From NCBI GenBank assembly GCA_036488875.1, contig DASXGW010000002.1, forward strand, positions 186,001-250,000: DNA of 64,000 bases, given 5' to 3'. Of this stretch, positions 54,293 through 64,000 are shown in pieces. The first letter of the stretch is position 1; each line of letters opens with the position of its first letter. This DNA comes from Candidatus Baltobacteraceae bacterium (GTDB lineage Bacteria; Vulcanimicrobiota; Vulcanimicrobiia; Vulcanimicrobiales; Vulcanimicrobiaceae). The notes beneath the pieces are model-generated. The model was not told the DNA's origin and made no database searches. It worked only from the letters and a program-made list of their open reading frames with translations. The position numbers were made by a program, and so were the translations under genes.

Positions 54293-57200
54293 ATGAAATT
54301 TCACCGCGTGTATTCCACCGCCCAGGATCCCTACGCCGGACTCACCTTCGAGCCCCGGACGTCCCGTATCGTCAATCCCGACGGTTCGGTGATCTTCGAG
54401 GCTAAGGACGTCATGGTGCCGACCAGTTGGAGCCAGGTCGCCGTCGACGTGCTGGCCCAGAAATATTGCCGCAAAGCCGGCGTTCCGAAGGCTACGAAAC
54501 GGGTCGAGGAAGACGGCGTGCCCGAGTGGCTGTGGCGCTCGGCGGCGGACGACACTGCGCTCAACGACCTGCCGCGCAACGAGCAGTTTGGAGCCGAGCG
54601 CGACGCCCGCCAGGTCTTCAATCGCATGGCCGGCTGCTGGACCTATTGGGGCTGGAAATACGGCTATTTCGACTCCGAGAACGATGCGCGGATCTATTTC
54701 GACGAGATGTGCTCGATGCTCGCGCGCCAAGTCGGCGCCCCCAATTCACCCCAATGGTTTAATACCGGATTGCATTGGGCGTACGGTATTTCGGGGCCGG
54801 CGCAGGGGCACTATTTTGTCGACCCGGCCGCAGCCGTAGCTAAGCCGTCAGCCAACACCTTCGAACATCCGCAAGTCTCGGCGTGTTTCATCCTCGGTAT
54901 TGAGGACGATCTCGTCAATGAAGGCGGCATCTTCGATGGCGTAATGCGCGAAGCGCGCATATTTAAAGGCGGTTCGGGATCCGGTGCAAACTTCTCGAAA
55001 CTCCGCGCAGCCGGTGAAAAACTCACGGGCGGCGGTACGTCGAGTGGCCTGATGTCGTTCCTCAAGGTGTTCGATCGAGCTGCAGGTGCTATTAAATCAG
55101 GCGGCACGACGCGCCGCGCGGCCAAGATGGTGGTACTCAACGCGGATCATCCCGACATTGAAGAATTCGTTACATGGAAGGTTCGCGAAGAGCGGAAAGT
55201 TGCCGATTTAGTCGTCGGTTCGCGCATTTTCGAGAAGCACTTAAACGCGATTATTTCGGCCGCTCACGACACGCGCATACCAGAACACGCGCGCCTGGAT
55301 CCCGCTTTGAACGCGTCGTTGCGAAACGCAATTCGCGAAGCGATTGCCCTTGGCATTCCGACTGGTGCGACGCAAAGCGCACTCGATTATGCTCGCCAGG
55401 GCTACACGCACCTCGAGGTCGAGAAGTATGATACGGCGTGGGATTCAGAAGCCTACATTACGGTATCGGGCCAGAACTCGAACAACTCGGTGCGTCTGAC
55501 GAACAGCTTCTTCGAATCGGTCGATCGCGATGCAGATTGGGAGCTGAAATGGCGGACCAATGGCGGCACTGCCAAGATCATTAAAGCGCGCGACCTCTGG
55601 GAACAGATCGGTCTGGCTGCGTGGCAATCGGCCGATCCAGGCCTCCAGTTCGACGATACGATTCAAGAGTGGCACACGTGCGCTGCCGACGATCGTATCA
55701 ACGCTACTAACCCGTGCGTTACCGGAGACACACTGGTCGCTACGGCCGATGGGCCGAAGCGCATCGCGGAACTCGTCGGCAAAGCTGCGTTTGTCATTGG
55801 CGGCGACGGAAAGCCGCACTTCGTCAACAAAATCTTCCCCACTGGCGTAAAGCCGGTCTACGCGTTAGAGCTTACTAATGGATACCGTGTTGAAGTCACA
55901 GCCGATCATCGCATATTAACGGCAAACAGAGGCGACGTGCCGGTTTCGCAGCTTACGCCAGACGACGACATCATCACGATGCCCGCTTTTTCGCCATTGG
56001 CAATTGCCGGCAACGGCCCCGGCGCGGGATCGAGGAAAGAGCGGCTGGTTTCACTTGAGCCCATCGGTGAGGCACAGGTCTACGATCTAACTGAAAATGA
56101 CACGCACCATTTCGTTGCCAATGGCATCGTGGTTCACAACTGCTCAGAGTATGTATTCATAGATGATACTGCATGCAATTTGGCCAGCATGAATTTGGTC
56201 AAATTCCTTAACGATGACGGAAACTTCGATGCGAAGCGCTTCGCCGAATCCTCGCGGATCTGGACGACGACTCTCGAGATTTCTGTCACGATGGGGCAGA
56301 TGCCGTCTAAGACCATCGCCGAGAAGAATCACGGCTATCGCACGCTCGGGTTAGGTTATGCGAATCTCGGCACGCTATTGATGCGCTTGGGCCTGCCGTA
56401 CGACTCAGAGGAAGGCTACGGCTGGTGCGCCGCGATCAACGCGCTGATGACGGGGACGGCCTATCGCACTTCGGCCGAAATGGCGCAGCAACTTGGACCG
56501 TTCGCGCGCTTTGAAGCCAATCGCGAACCGATGTTGCGCGTAATTCGTAATCATCGGCGCGCGGCATACGCTGCTGATCCGAACGATTACGAAGGCCTCT
56601 CGGTAAAGCCGGTCACGCACACACCCAATCTCTTCACTCAGGAGACGTGGGCGCTGGCGCGCCGCATGTGGGATGATGCATTGTCCATCGGCGAGGTGGC
56701 CGGTTTCCGAAATGCGCAAACCGTCGTGATCGCACCTACGGGAACCATTGGCCTTGTGATGGACTGTGACACGACCGGTATCGAACCCGACTTCGCACTC
56801 GTGAAATTCAAGAAGCTCGCCGGCGGCGGATACTTCAAGATCGTCAATCAGTCGGTCGATGCCGCCCTGCATAAGCTCGGCTACTCGCAAGATCAAATCG
56901 ACGCGATCGAAACCTATGCCAAAGGCACCGGCACGTTACTCGAAGCGCCGCATATCAACCGAGCGACACTAAAAGCCAAAGGCTTCGACGAGGACGCAAT
57001 CTCGAAGGTGGAAGCGGTCCTGCCCGGGGCTTTCGAGCTGCCCTTCGTCTTCAACAAGTTCGTGCTGGGCGAAGAGTTCTGCAAAACCCAGCTCGGGCTC
57101 ACCGAGGAGCAGCTCAACGATTGGAACTTCTCGATTCTGCGCGACGGGCTCGGGTTCACGACGCTGCAGATCGAAGAGGCGTCGGCGCACATCTGCGGCC

Positions 57201-58351
57201 GCATGACGGTTGAAGGCGCCCCATATCTGAAAGACGAGCACCTCGCGGTGTTCGACTGTGCGACGCCGTGCGGACGGTACGGGACACGTTATATCCGTCC
57301 GCTCGCTCACGTCGACATGATGGCGGCGGCGCAGCCGTTCGTGAGCGGTGCTATTTCAAAAACGATCAACCTTCCGCAAACGGCCACGATCGCGGACGTC
57401 AAGGAGGCCTACCGGTATTCGTGGGAGCGCATGATCAAGGCGGTCGCACTGTACCGCGACGGATCGAAGCTCTCGCAACCGCTGGCGGCAAGCTACGACC
57501 TCGGTAGCGACGCGCGCGAGGAAGAGGGCGCAACGGTAACACAACAGCAGCCGTTCATTACGCCGATGCAGGTTGCCGAAAAGATCGTCTACCGCTACAT
57601 CGCAAAGCGACGCTCGATGCCGCAGCGTCGCAGCGGATACACGCAAAAAGCGACAATTTCCGGACACAAAGTCTACCTGCGCACCGGCGAATACGAAGGC
57701 GGCCAGCTCGGTGAGATCTTCATCGACATGCACAAAGAGGGCGCGGCCTTCCGCTCCTTGATGAACAATTTCGCGATCGCGATCTCGCTGGGATTACAGC
57801 ACGGCGTGCCGCTCGAGGAGTTCGTTGAGGCATTTACCTTCACGCGCTTCGAGCCCAACGGTCCGGTCGTCGGCCACGATCACATCAAAATGGCGACCTC
57901 CATCCTCGACTACATTTTCCGCGAACTCGCCGTGAGCTATCTCGGGCGCTACGATCTCGCTCACGTTCAGCCCTCAATGCAGATGGACGCTATGGGACCC
58001 GAAGCGCAAGAAGAGTACATTGCCGAGGAAGAGGGTGGCGTAAACGTGCGTCCCGCTGGCGTCGTCGAGAAACTCCATCCCGTCAGCACGCACTTACATC
58101 CTGGTCAAACGTCGCCGGCGGTAGCGCAGCCGATGGGAAGTGCCACCGCGGATGCGCCGGCAGCGCCCGTCTCCTACGGATCGTCCAGTGGTACCGCAAC
58201 GGCCACGTTATCGAAGACCGAAGCGATCAACGCATCTAAGGCCAAGGGCTACACGGGCAACGCATGCTCCGAATGCGGTCAGCTCACCATGGTCCGCAAC
58301 GGCGCCTGCGAGAAGTGTGATTCTTGCGGTTCGACGAGTGGCTGTAGCTAA
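54293..58351 (+). CDS. nrdJ: class II (adenosylcobalamin-dependent) ribonucleotide reductase with an intein
   Basis: Reduces ribonucleotides to deoxyribonucleotides. The 1352-residue precursor starts at an ATG with AAGGAG nine bases upstream (an earlier in-frame start at 54146 would cover the NrdR-like sites). Class II landmarks: [23 protein letters not shown] (redox Cys), [24 protein letters not shown] and later [29 protein letters not shown]. The C-terminus has a cysteine-rich tail ([21 protein letters not shown]). Between NATNP and CSEYVF an intein of 142 residues (475-616) interrupts the NPCSE catalytic motif; mature extein is about 1,210 residues. No nrdB-like small subunit is nearby, as expected. 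Confidence 0.96.
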   Translation: MKFHRVYSTAQDPYAGLTFEPRTSRIVNPDGSVIFEAKDVMVPTSWSQVAVDVLAQKYCRKAGVPKATKRVEEDGVPEWLWRSAADDTALNDLPRNEQFGAERDARQVFNRMAGCWTYWGWKYGYFDSENDARIYFDEMCSMLARQVGAPNSPQWFNTGLHWAYGISGPAQGHYFVDPAAAVAKPSANTFEHPQVSACFILGIEDDLVNEGGIFDGVMREARIFKGGSGSGANFSKLRAAGEKLTGGGTSSGLMSFLKVFDRAAGAIKSGGTTRRAAKMVVLNADHPDIEEFVTWKVREERKVADLVVGSRIFEKHLNAIISAAHDTRIPEHARLDPALNASLRNAIREAIALGIPTGATQSALDYARQGYTHLEVEKYDTAWDSEAYITVSGQNSNNSVRLTNSFFESVDRDADWELKWRTNGGTAKIIKARDLWEQIGLAAWQSADPGLQFDDTIQEWHTCAADDRINATNPCVTGDTLVATADGPKRIAELVGKAAFVIGGDGKPHFVNKIFPTGVKPVYALELTNGYRVEVTADHRILTANRGDVPVSQLTPDDDIITMPAFSPLAIAGNGPGAGSRKERLVSLEPIGEAQVYDLTENDTHHFVANGIVVHNCSEYVFIDDTACNLASMNLVKFLNDDGNFDAKRFAESSRIWTTTLEISVTMGQMPSKTIAEKNHGYRTLGLGYANLGTLLMRLGLPYDSEEGYGWCAAINALMTGTAYRTSAEMAQQLGPFARFEANREPMLRVIRNHRRAAYAADPNDYEGLSVKPVTHTPNLFTQETWALARRMWDDALSIGEVAGFRNAQTVVIAPTGTIGLVMDCDTTGIEPDFALVKFKKLAGGGYFKIVNQSVDAALHKLGYSQDQIDAIETYAKGTGTLLEAPHINRATLKAKGFDEDAISKVEAVLPGAFELPFVFNKFVLGEEFCKTQLGLTEEQLNDWNFSILRDGLGFTTLQIEEASAHICGRMTVEGAPYLKDEHLAVFDCATPCGRYGTRYIRPLAHVDMMAAAQPFVSGAISKTINLPQTATIADVKEAYRYSWERMIKAVALYRDGSKLSQPLAASYDLGSDAREEEGATVTQQQPFITPMQVAEKIVYRYIAKRRSMPQRRSGYTQKATISGHKVYLRTGEYEGGQLGEIFIDMHKEGAAFRSLMNNFAIAISLGLQHGVPLEEFVEAFTFTRFEPNGPVVGHDHIKMATSILDYIFRELAVSYLGRYDLAHVQPSMQMDAMGPEAQEEYIAEEEGGVNVRPAGVVEKLHPVSTHLHPGQTSPAVAQPMGSATADAPAAPVSYGSSSGTATATLSKTEAINASKAKGYTGNACSECGQLTMVRNGACEKCDSCGSTSGCS
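55715..56140 (+). other. mini-intein inside nrdJ (residues 475-616 of the precursor)
   Basis: A 142-residue self-splicing Hint domain. Block A starts with Cys1 ([13 protein letters not shown]), block B is [10 protein letters not shown] (TxxH), block F is [16 protein letters not shown], and block G is IVVHN ending at Asn142, with +1 Cys. No DOD or HNH homing-endonuclease domain fits between blocks B and F (about 45 residues), so it is a natural mini-intein that can no longer home by itself. Cys+1 is the catalytic extein Cys of the NPCSE motif. Confidence 0.93.
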
Positions 58352-58392
58352 ATAGCTAAAAACGGAGACTTTTCACCGAGCAAACCGTAAAT

Positions 58393-58430
58393 GAGGAACG
58401 GGCCGAATACAAGCCCGTTCCTCTTCCGTT
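58393..58430 (+). terminator. intrinsic terminator after nrdJ
   Basis: GAGGAACGGGC (58393-58403) and GCCCGTTCCTC (58413-58423) form a perfect 11-bp stem with a 9-nt loop, followed by a T-rich TTCCGTTT. It lies about 40 nt after the nrdJ stop. Confidence 0.8.
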
Positions 58431-58451
58431 TCGTGGAGCTCCTCCGAAGAT

Positions 58452-58745
58452 GAAATCGCGACTTGGATTGTTCGTCGCTGCGCTCGCCATGCTCGGCCTG
58501 ACAGCCGTGCGCGCCGTCCCTCCGATACCGGTGCCACTGGCGTTCCATCGGCGCACGGATACGTTGCCGTAAATGACGTGTGGCTATTCTATGCGCGATA
58601 CGGCAAAACGGGTATCCCGGTCGTACTACTTGAAGGCGGAGGCGACACGATTCACGACTTCGCTTATCTCGTTCCGGCGCTTTCACCGCACTATCGCGTC
58701 ATCGTGCTCGATGCGCGTTTATCGTGCTCAAATATGATTCGCTAA
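58452..58745 (+). pseudogene. frameshifted, truncated alpha/beta-hydrolase
   Basis: Starts with a signal peptide (MKSRLGLFVAALAMLGLTA) and stops at TAA after 40 codons. A +1 shift continues with GYVAVNDVWLFYARYG, then GIPVVLLEGGGDTIHDFAYL, then HYRVIVLDARL, the N-terminal part of an alpha/beta-hydrolase, and ends at 58745 before the nucleophile elbow. So a frameshift and a 3' truncation are combined, and the protein cannot be functional. Confidence 0.75.
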
Positions 58746-58872
58746 ACAGGCATCGGAGAGCGCTGAGTAGCTCGCGAGAGGGACGTGTTGAAATCCGGCT
58801 TACGCTTGCCTGGGTAGAAAGGCTCCGAGGCCGGAATTCGCCAAGACCAGTCCGTAAGTGAGCGTTCGATAC

Positions 58873-59790
58873 ATGAGGCCGCTGCTGGCGTTAATTCTGG
58901 CATTGGCGGTTGGGGGGTGTAGCACTTCGGTGGCTCAGCCTCCCGCGACGCAGCAGGGCACGCTTCCTCAGGTCGAAGTGACTGCGCCGTTGCAAAGCGT
59001 GAACGAGCTCACTCGGGCACCGGTGCTTGCGTACTACGCGGCGAAGCCGGTTCGGGTCTTCGCCGAGCTTCCCAACATTGAAACAAACCAAGGGACGTTC
59101 GGGATTGTGCTGTGGGGAACGCGCGACGCGAAGGGAGATTTTGCGGCCCTGACCGAGGCGCAGGTTTTCGGCGGCAACGACGGTCTGAGCGCCCACATCT
59201 TCTTCGATAGCCAGATGCAACCGGTTCTCTTTCGCGACGACGCCAGCGGCTATTCGCTGGCGATCGTGCACGATTCACCGCAGCGGACGGCTATCACGCT
59301 CTGCGATCCCCAGTTTTCTCCGGTCTCGAGCATCGCGCTCGATGACGCCACACCGCTAACGCAAACCGCAAACGCAGGCGGCACGTGTAGCTTACGCAAC
59401 GCGGATGCGGTCCAGGCCGCCTACAGTGCAGCAACGTGTACGTTGTCTCCGGAAGTTGCCGCGAAGCTATGCAGTCTCTCGCAATTAATTATGGCGGGAA
59501 ATTATGTCGCGGGTTTGACGTTCGCTGTTGCGGCCATCCTCGCGCACGAAAACAAGACCCAAACGCCCCTGTCGACACCAATCACCTTCATATTCGTCGC
59601 TGCAGCGCTCATCTTCGCTCCTTCGGTCTTTAAGTCGGCTGGGGGGACCCTCTACGGTGAGACCGGTGAAACGAGCGCCGTCGAAGGTATCATGCCCTTC
59701 TACCAGGCGCAAGAGTCATTGCCTGGATGCAGTGGCACGGCACCCGCCGGCAACTGTCCGTTTCCGAGCCCCGAGCCAACGCCGGCTTAG
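58873..59790 (+). CDS. lipoprotein with C-terminal membrane segment, unknown function
   Basis: A 305-residue protein. The signal MRPLLALILALAVGGC ends in a VGGC lipobox. The mature part has a beta-rich domain (EVTAPLQSVNELTRAPVL, GTFGIVLWGTRDAKGD, AHIFFDSQMQPVLFRDDASG) and four cysteines. Near residue 210-250 there are two hydrophobic helices (LIMAGNYVAGLTFAVAAIL, ITFIFVAAALIFAPSV). No family recognised. An upstream GTG (58858) is an alternative start. Confidence 0.7.
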   Translation: MRPLLALILALAVGGCSTSVAQPPATQQGTLPQVEVTAPLQSVNELTRAPVLAYYAAKPVRVFAELPNIETNQGTFGIVLWGTRDAKGDFAALTEAQVFGGNDGLSAHIFFDSQMQPVLFRDDASGYSLAIVHDSPQRTAITLCDPQFSPVSSIALDDATPLTQTANAGGTCSLRNADAVQAAYSAATCTLSPEVAAKLCSLSQLIMAGNYVAGLTFAVAAILAHENKTQTPLSTPITFIFVAAALIFAPSVFKSAGGTLYGETGETSAVEGIMPFYQAQESLPGCSGTAPAGNCPFPSPEPTPA

Positions 59791-59918
59791 GGCGCGTGAA
59801 AAACCGCTAGATGCTCCAGAATACAGGGCAATTGGAATAAGTACGCCTTGCCAGTAAACTCGTGAGCTCGTGAGTAGCTGAAAACAGCTAGATAGCTAAA
59901 TCAGCGGCTCCAAGGTCG

Positions 59919-59946
59919 AGAAGCGGCGCCGCGTGGTGCCGCTTCT
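59919..59946. terminator. bidirectional terminator between convergent genes
   Basis: AGAAGCGGC (59919-59927) and GCCGCTTCT (59938-59946) form a perfect 9-bp stem with a 10-nt loop, followed by TCATT on the plus strand. It separates the lipoprotein gene from the convergent PDZ-GAF gene. Confidence 0.6.
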
Positions 59947-59961
59947 TCATTCAGATACTCT

Positions 59962-61794
59962 TTATCCAGACGGGAGGCCGTCGCGCAGCCGCGCTGCGAT
60001 CGCGTCCGGAAGCGCGCGCACGGCGTCGTTTAGCGATACCAACGCATCGCTAACGGTCTCTCGCCACGCCTCCATGGAGCCCGCGTCACGGGAAGCGAGC
60101 GAATCGAGTGCGGTGCCGACGCCGTGTGCGAACTGCGCGAGCGCCGCGACCTCGTCGGGTGCGTAGGCCTCTCCACCCGCACGTTCGCCGAGAACGACGA
60201 CCCCAAATAACCGGCCTGTCGCGAGCATCGGGAGCGCAAGTGCTCCCGGTACAGCCGTGTCGCAATGATGCGGATCGAGCGGTTTGTGCCAGGTTTTCAA
60301 CGCAAGAATCGCACCGTCGTTCTCTCCGATTGCCCCGGGGGAGCCGTCACCGTACCAGCGTGCCACCGCATACGAGCCGCGATCTTCAACGAATATCGTT
60401 GCGTTCCGAGCGTCTGTATGTGTTCGGATGCGCCCAATCGCTTGATCGAGCAGTGCCGCCGAATCCGTCACGTACGCGGCTTCCTTTGAGAAATCGATCA
60501 ACGCACGCTCGTCGTCGTGACGCTTACGGAAAAAGATCGTCTCGACGAATCGATCGACGCGTTTGTGGATGTAGCTCAGCGATACACCGAGCACGAGCGC
60601 AAGCGCCACGTTTGCGACGACGCCGGTTGGGTGACTTAGTCCAGCCAACACCGTGTTCAATAACGATTCGAGAATCACGAAGGCAGCCAATACTATGAGC
60701 GAAACGATCGCCACGACGATCGTTCGGCTCACAACGAAGCCTAAATCGAGAACCCGACGCTTCAGCAAAGCGTAGGTGACGGCCAAGGCACCCAGGAGCG
60801 TAAACGTCTGTGAAACCGCCGTAACGGCAAGTGCGAGGTACCAGTCGGGGATAAGCCCGTACAGACTGCCGAACGCGGTCGCAACCGCCGACGCGAGCGG
60901 TAGAGGCACGAGCAGCCACCCAACACGCGGCCGCTCGGCGATGGGCGTGGTTGCCACCGCTGCAATCGCACACGCAGCGACCGCTACGTTTGTGACGACA
61001 AAAATGATGCGCCCAAGCCCACCCAGGAGATACGGCAGCGGATCGAACCAGAGCGTCAGGATCCCAATGACCATGGCAAAGCACCCGGCAAGGCTGAGTG
61101 CGTTGGCTCCGTACGCGCTCCACTCCAATACTCCGCGCCAGAGGCTGCGACGTCCAAAGCGCGACGTCAGAACGATAAGCAATACGCTGGCGGTCGCACC
61201 GCAGATGCACGCGATAAGACTCAAGCCTTGATTCAGCCGGGCGTCGGGAACGACGAAAGCCCCGGGCCCGAGTCCGAAAAAACTAGGCAAGATGAGAATC
61301 AAGGTCAGCATTCGTGCGTCTCGCGACACTTGCGGCCGCGTAGCGATCAGAAACGCGCATGCTAGAAACCAAAAGCCGCCGATTGAGCCTAGCGTTGCGT
61401 TGAGGGTCTTCCACGCCGTCTGACCATCCCATAGCGTGCTGCCGGCAACGCGAGCGGCAAACGTTCTCGCGCCACGCGTGACTATCAGCAATGTCGGTTG
61501 CGCTCCAACCGGCTGGGTGCTGATCCGCGTCCGTCCTTCCAGGCTCTGTAGTCGAAGGTCGATGCGGTCTCCGTTGCGTAACCCTGCGCGATCGGCAGCA
61601 CCACCCGGTACCGGCTCGACTACAGAGACCGTAAACGGTTGCTCGGTCATCGCGACGTTCGCGTCCCAATATCCGTACCAGGGCTGCCCGCCTAGACCGA
61701 ATACGTCGGCTAGATTGGCGAACATTACGACAAGACCTAGCGCACCCAGGCTGAGAAGTACCGCCCGGCTCATGGGCTGAACTTCGTCATCCAA
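59962..61794 (-). CDS. PDZ - multi-TM - GAF membrane protein without an output domain
   Basis: A 610-residue membrane protein. A first TM (about residues 10-30) leads to an extracytoplasmic PDZ-like domain (PFTVSVVEPVPGGAADRAGLRNGDRIDL, core PGGAADRAGLRNGDRI). About eight TM helices follow (residues 135-400), then a helix HKRVDRFVETIFFRKRHDDERAL and a cytoplasmic GAF-type domain (ALLDQAIGRIRTHTDARNATIFVEDRG, GALALPMLATGRLFGVVVLGE). The arrangement matches sensor kinases and PP2C-linked receptors, but no kinase or phosphatase domain follows; the protein ends about 50 residues after GAF. Confidence 0.85.
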   Translation of the reverse strand: MDDEVQPMSRAVLLSLGALGLVVMFANLADVFGLGGQPWYGYWDANVAMTEQPFTVSVVEPVPGGAADRAGLRNGDRIDLRLQSLEGRTRISTQPVGAQPTLLIVTRGARTFAARVAGSTLWDGQTAWKTLNATLGSIGGFWFLACAFLIATRPQVSRDARMLTLILILPSFFGLGPGAFVVPDARLNQGLSLIACICGATASVLLIVLTSRFGRRSLWRGVLEWSAYGANALSLAGCFAMVIGILTLWFDPLPYLLGGLGRIIFVVTNVAVAACAIAAVATTPIAERPRVGWLLVPLPLASAVATAFGSLYGLIPDWYLALAVTAVSQTFTLLGALAVTYALLKRRVLDLGFVVSRTIVVAIVSLIVLAAFVILESLLNTVLAGLSHPTGVVANVALALVLGVSLSYIHKRVDRFVETIFFRKRHDDERALIDFSKEAAYVTDSAALLDQAIGRIRTHTDARNATIFVEDRGSYAVARWYGDGSPGAIGENDGAILALKTWHKPLDPHHCDTAVPGALALPMLATGRLFGVVVLGERAGGEAYAPDEVAALAQFAHGVGTALDSLASRDAGSMEAWRETVSDALVSLNDAVRALPDAIAARLRDGLPSG

Positions 61795-61934
61795 CCAGGG
61801 CTATCCTCAGAACGTTTCATCACGTGAACTACTCATGCTGGTTCGGCGGATCGAGCGTCATCTAGGAACATAAAGCTCACGGATAAAAGCGAATACGGGG
61901 GGCCTCACAAGGCCCGCAGCATTTTTAGGGCTGG
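61795..61934. other. intergenic region with a short hairpin
   Basis: 140 nt between two minus-strand genes. GGGCCT (61900-61905) and AGGCCC (61910-61915) form a short stem, followed on the plus strand by CATTTTT; this could be a weak terminator. No other feature is seen. Confidence 0.35.
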
Positions 61935-62471
61935 CTAGGTGCGCGCTCGCCGGAGCGCCCAGACCAATGCCGGTCGTACCAGAAAATACAAGGCTGCCGA
62001 GATTGCGGCTGCAAGGAGCGCGATGATAGCCGGCAACACGAGGCCGAAAGTAAACGACATCCCGACAACAAAACCGAAGACATATTCTCCACGATAGGTC
62101 GGCCATATGCATCCCGACGCGAGGACTGCCAGCAATACGAAGAGTGGAGCGCTCCCGCCTTCGTCGACCATGAAAGCCACCGATAGTATCACTCCGGCGA
62201 GGAGTGCGAAAAAAGCGGCTGCCATCGCACTGCTTAGCGCATCTGGCTTGACGGCAGCGCGGCGTCGCACCGACCACGCTGCAAGACCGCCGGTCAACGG
62301 AATAATGGCGAGGCCCCACCAATTGGAGAAAGCCGGCAGGTCGCGTTGGTCGAGCAGGTGATGACTAACCACCCCGCCGTGCGTCGCTTGCCAGGCGAGA
62401 TACGCGCTCGCAAAAAACACCGCGAATGCGATGACGTAGAAGTCGAGGCGGTATGCGCTCTTGTCCGTCAT
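61935..62471 (-). CDS. small multi-TM membrane protein, unknown function
   Basis: A 178-residue protein with about five TM helices (residues 10-28, 48-66, 82-103, 108-126 and 133-165). Short polar loops contain YRGEY and RPALVWALRRART at the C-terminus. No family recognised. It is 92 nt from the FAD-enzyme gene and on the same strand, so the two could be co-transcribed. Confidence 0.7.
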   Translation of the reverse strand: MTDKSAYRLDFYVIAFAVFFASAYLAWQATHGGVVSHHLLDQRDLPAFSNWWGLAIIPLTGGLAAWSVRRRAAVKPDALSSAMAAAFFALLAGVILSVAFMVDEGGSAPLFVLLAVLASGCIWPTYRGEYVFGFVVGMSFTFGLVLPAIIALLAAAISAALYFLVRPALVWALRRART

Positions 62472-62564
62472 GCGTCCCTCCGCCTTGGGTACGTGCTTCG
62501 ATCAAGGCTTGTTTCAAGCGACTGGATCGTGGATCGGAAGGTCGGACTCGTCTATGATCGGGGT

Positions 62565-63992
62565 CTAACTCGATCGTACTGCATTTCCATTCGCTTTGAG
62601 CAAAGCGTTGGCTGCTGAAATCCCGGACGTGTATGCGCCGTGGAGCGAACTGTGCAGTCCGCCCAAAGCGAGCGATTCGCCCGCGAAGAACAGTTTGCCG
62701 TCGACACCCTTGCGTAGGGTCGTGCGTGCTGCGACGCCGCCGACCTTGGCGTAACTGTAGGCTCCCATCGCGTACGGATCGGAGGACCAGGAACTCGACG
62801 TAATCCTGCCGTCGTAAGCTGCCGCGACACCCGGAAGATTTAATTCCAGTTGGCCCAAGAGAAACTTCGCCTGTTGCGGTTTATTCATTGCTTCAAGTGT
62901 TATCGCAAGGTCGGCATCGGCCAGAAACTCGACGATATTTGCACCGAAGTATTTCAAGAAGAAGTTTGTGCCGGGAACATTAGACAATGCAATCGGTAGC
63001 GTCATGCCTTTGAACTGGGGGACGATGTCGGCCTTAAATCCCAGAGCGGCTTTATAAATGTGACCGAGCGGAATCTCCGCGATGGCGTGCGCGACATCGG
63101 CGGGAAGCGCCGGAGCAAATGTAATTCCGCCAGCCGCCAGGACGCTGGTTGGCGCCGTAACGATAGCGCTCCCGGCCCGCACGCTGCCGCCGTGCCAGTA
63201 TGCGGTGACACCCGACCCGTCGCGGACGACTCGCTCCACCGGGCTCGCCAGACGAATCGGAAGTCCGGAGGCAAGACTCGTGATGAAATTGCCGACGCCG
63301 CTCTGAACGAAGTAGCTGTCACCCGGTACTACGAACGGCGCGGGCGAAACGACGAGAAAATTGTACAGATCGAGCAGCGATGACTGCGACGGCTCGACGC
63401 CGCTAATCCCGAGCACGTTGATCGATAGCGCGTTATCGTAATACGGTTTCTTCCGGAAGGCATCGGTAACGACCGAAACGGGAGCATCTTGTGACGGGGA
63501 AGATATCGTGGCCCCGGCCGCGAGAATCGCAGCCAGCATCGAGCTGGTCGTGTTGACGAAGGCGGCGACTTCCGCATCGCTCGCTGTTTGCGTTCCGTCG
63601 TAGAAAACGTTGGGGTATTGCGTAAAGTTGTGAAGCCCCGTCAGCTTGCGTGCGCGAGCGATCTGGTAGAGGATGTTGCCCGATAGCACTTGCTGAAAAA
63701 GCTGCGCACCCAGATCGAACGGCGTCTGCGGAAAGGTCGTGTTGTCGGTATAGGCACGACCGCCGACGCGATCCTTCGCCTCCAGGAGCAGTACCGATTT
63801 ACCATACGAAATCAGCGTTCGCGCAGCGCCGATGCCGGCGACGCCGCAGCCGACGATCACGACATCGACTGGGTTGGGCTGGGCCGTCGGATGCGGCGCG
63901 GGAATGGAACTGGAGGCACCCGAGCACGCCGCAAGAGCGGTGACTCCAAAGGCTCCGGCGCCAAGCATGAGGTCGCGTCGAGAGATATACAC
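62565..63992 (-). CDS. exported flavin amine-oxidase-like protein
   Basis: A 475-residue FAD protein of the monoamine-oxidase type. The N-terminal [20 protein letters not shown] carries a twin-arginine-like pair and a lipobox AAC near residue 23, so it is probably an exported lipoprotein. The FAD dinucleotide fold is [17 protein letters not shown], followed by [15 protein letters not shown], and near the C-terminus [25 protein letters not shown] (FAD-binding GE motif). Substrate unknown. GTG start at 63992, only 8 nt from the window edge, so an upstream start cannot be excluded. Confidence 0.9.
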   Translation of the reverse strand: MYISRRDLMLGAGAFGVTALAACSGASSSIPAPHPTAQPNPVDVVIVGCGVAGIGAARTLISYGKSVLLLEAKDRVGGRAYTDNTTFPQTPFDLGAQLFQQVLSGNILYQIARARKLTGLHNFTQYPNVFYDGTQTASDAEVAAFVNTTSSMLAAILAAGATISSPSQDAPVSVVTDAFRKKPYYDNALSINVLGISGVEPSQSSLLDLYNFLVVSPAPFVVPGDSYFVQSGVGNFITSLASGLPIRLASPVERVVRDGSGVTAYWHGGSVRAGSAIVTAPTSVLAAGGITFAPALPADVAHAIAEIPLGHIYKAALGFKADIVPQFKGMTLPIALSNVPGTNFFLKYFGANIVEFLADADLAITLEAMNKPQQAKFLLGQLELNLPGVAAAYDGRITSSSWSSDPYAMGAYSYAKVGGVAARTTLRKGVDGKLFFAGESLALGGLHSSLHGAYTSGISAANALLKANGNAVRSS

Positions 63993-64000
63993 TACACCTC

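Noticed and set aside
53990-54730. 246-residue open frame on the minus strand
   Set aside because: Opposite the nrdJ start and leader; no similarity, and it would run through the NrdR-like boxes.

Overview
The window is about 64 kb of GC-rich, densely packed bacterial chromosome. Most genes are housekeeping genes. Lipoprotein signals, a Bat-type aerotolerance cluster, a class II (B12-dependent) ribonucleotide reductase, YggT, DUF4446 and several c-di-GMP proteins suggest a deep-branching, diderm-like, probably environmental lineage. My best guess is Candidatus Eremiobacterota (WPS-2) or a relative; this is inference from gene content only. There is no rRNA, prophage, insertion sequence or CRISPR array.

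1-14.6 kb, all minus strand: a near-gapless transcription unit of STAS and winged-helix genes, valS, then pyrR-pyrB-pyrC-carA, a Bat cluster (BatD-like, MoxR, DUF58, VWA, Cys-rich secreted protein), pdxH and carB (cut by the window edge). carA and carB are therefore split by an unrelated membrane-stress cassette. 14.7-18.7 kb, minus: tig-clpP-clpX, with a hairpin that could mask the clpP ribosome-binding site, behind tRNAs Gly, Leu, Lys and Lys. 18.7-27.5 kb, minus: a membrane GGDEF/EAL protein, tRNAs His, Arg and Pro, a small HNH protein ending inside tRNA-Pro, a GNAT protein, rdgB, lepA, yggT, an M23 peptidase, DUF4446 and the SRP RNA.

27.6-46.9 kb, mostly plus: an M3-family peptidase-like protein without its zinc site, a YbhB-like protein, a tyrosine/homogentisate catabolic region (hmgA, fahA, hppD and an unknown partner) that contains a lone flagellin, a PAS-GGDEF-EAL protein overlapping an EgtB-like gene, a phosphoesterase, a peptide-binding lipoprotein, isocitrate dehydrogenase and a BtuF-like protein. 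46.8-54 kb: serA with two histidine phosphatases around a ferritin-like gene, a class II aldolase, an EAL protein, tRNA-Ser, two small secreted proteins, aroE and a YqeG-type phosphatase.

54-64 kb: nrdJ behind a NrdR-box-like pair, interrupted by a 142-residue mini-intein placed exactly at the catalytic cysteine motif; an alpha/beta-hydrolase pseudogene; a lipoprotein; a PDZ-multi-TM-GAF protein; a small membrane protein; and a secreted FAD amine-oxidase-like protein. At least three genes (tig, rdgB, a histidine phosphatase) appear to start with CTG, because no ATG, GTG or TTG in frame preserves their conserved N-termini.
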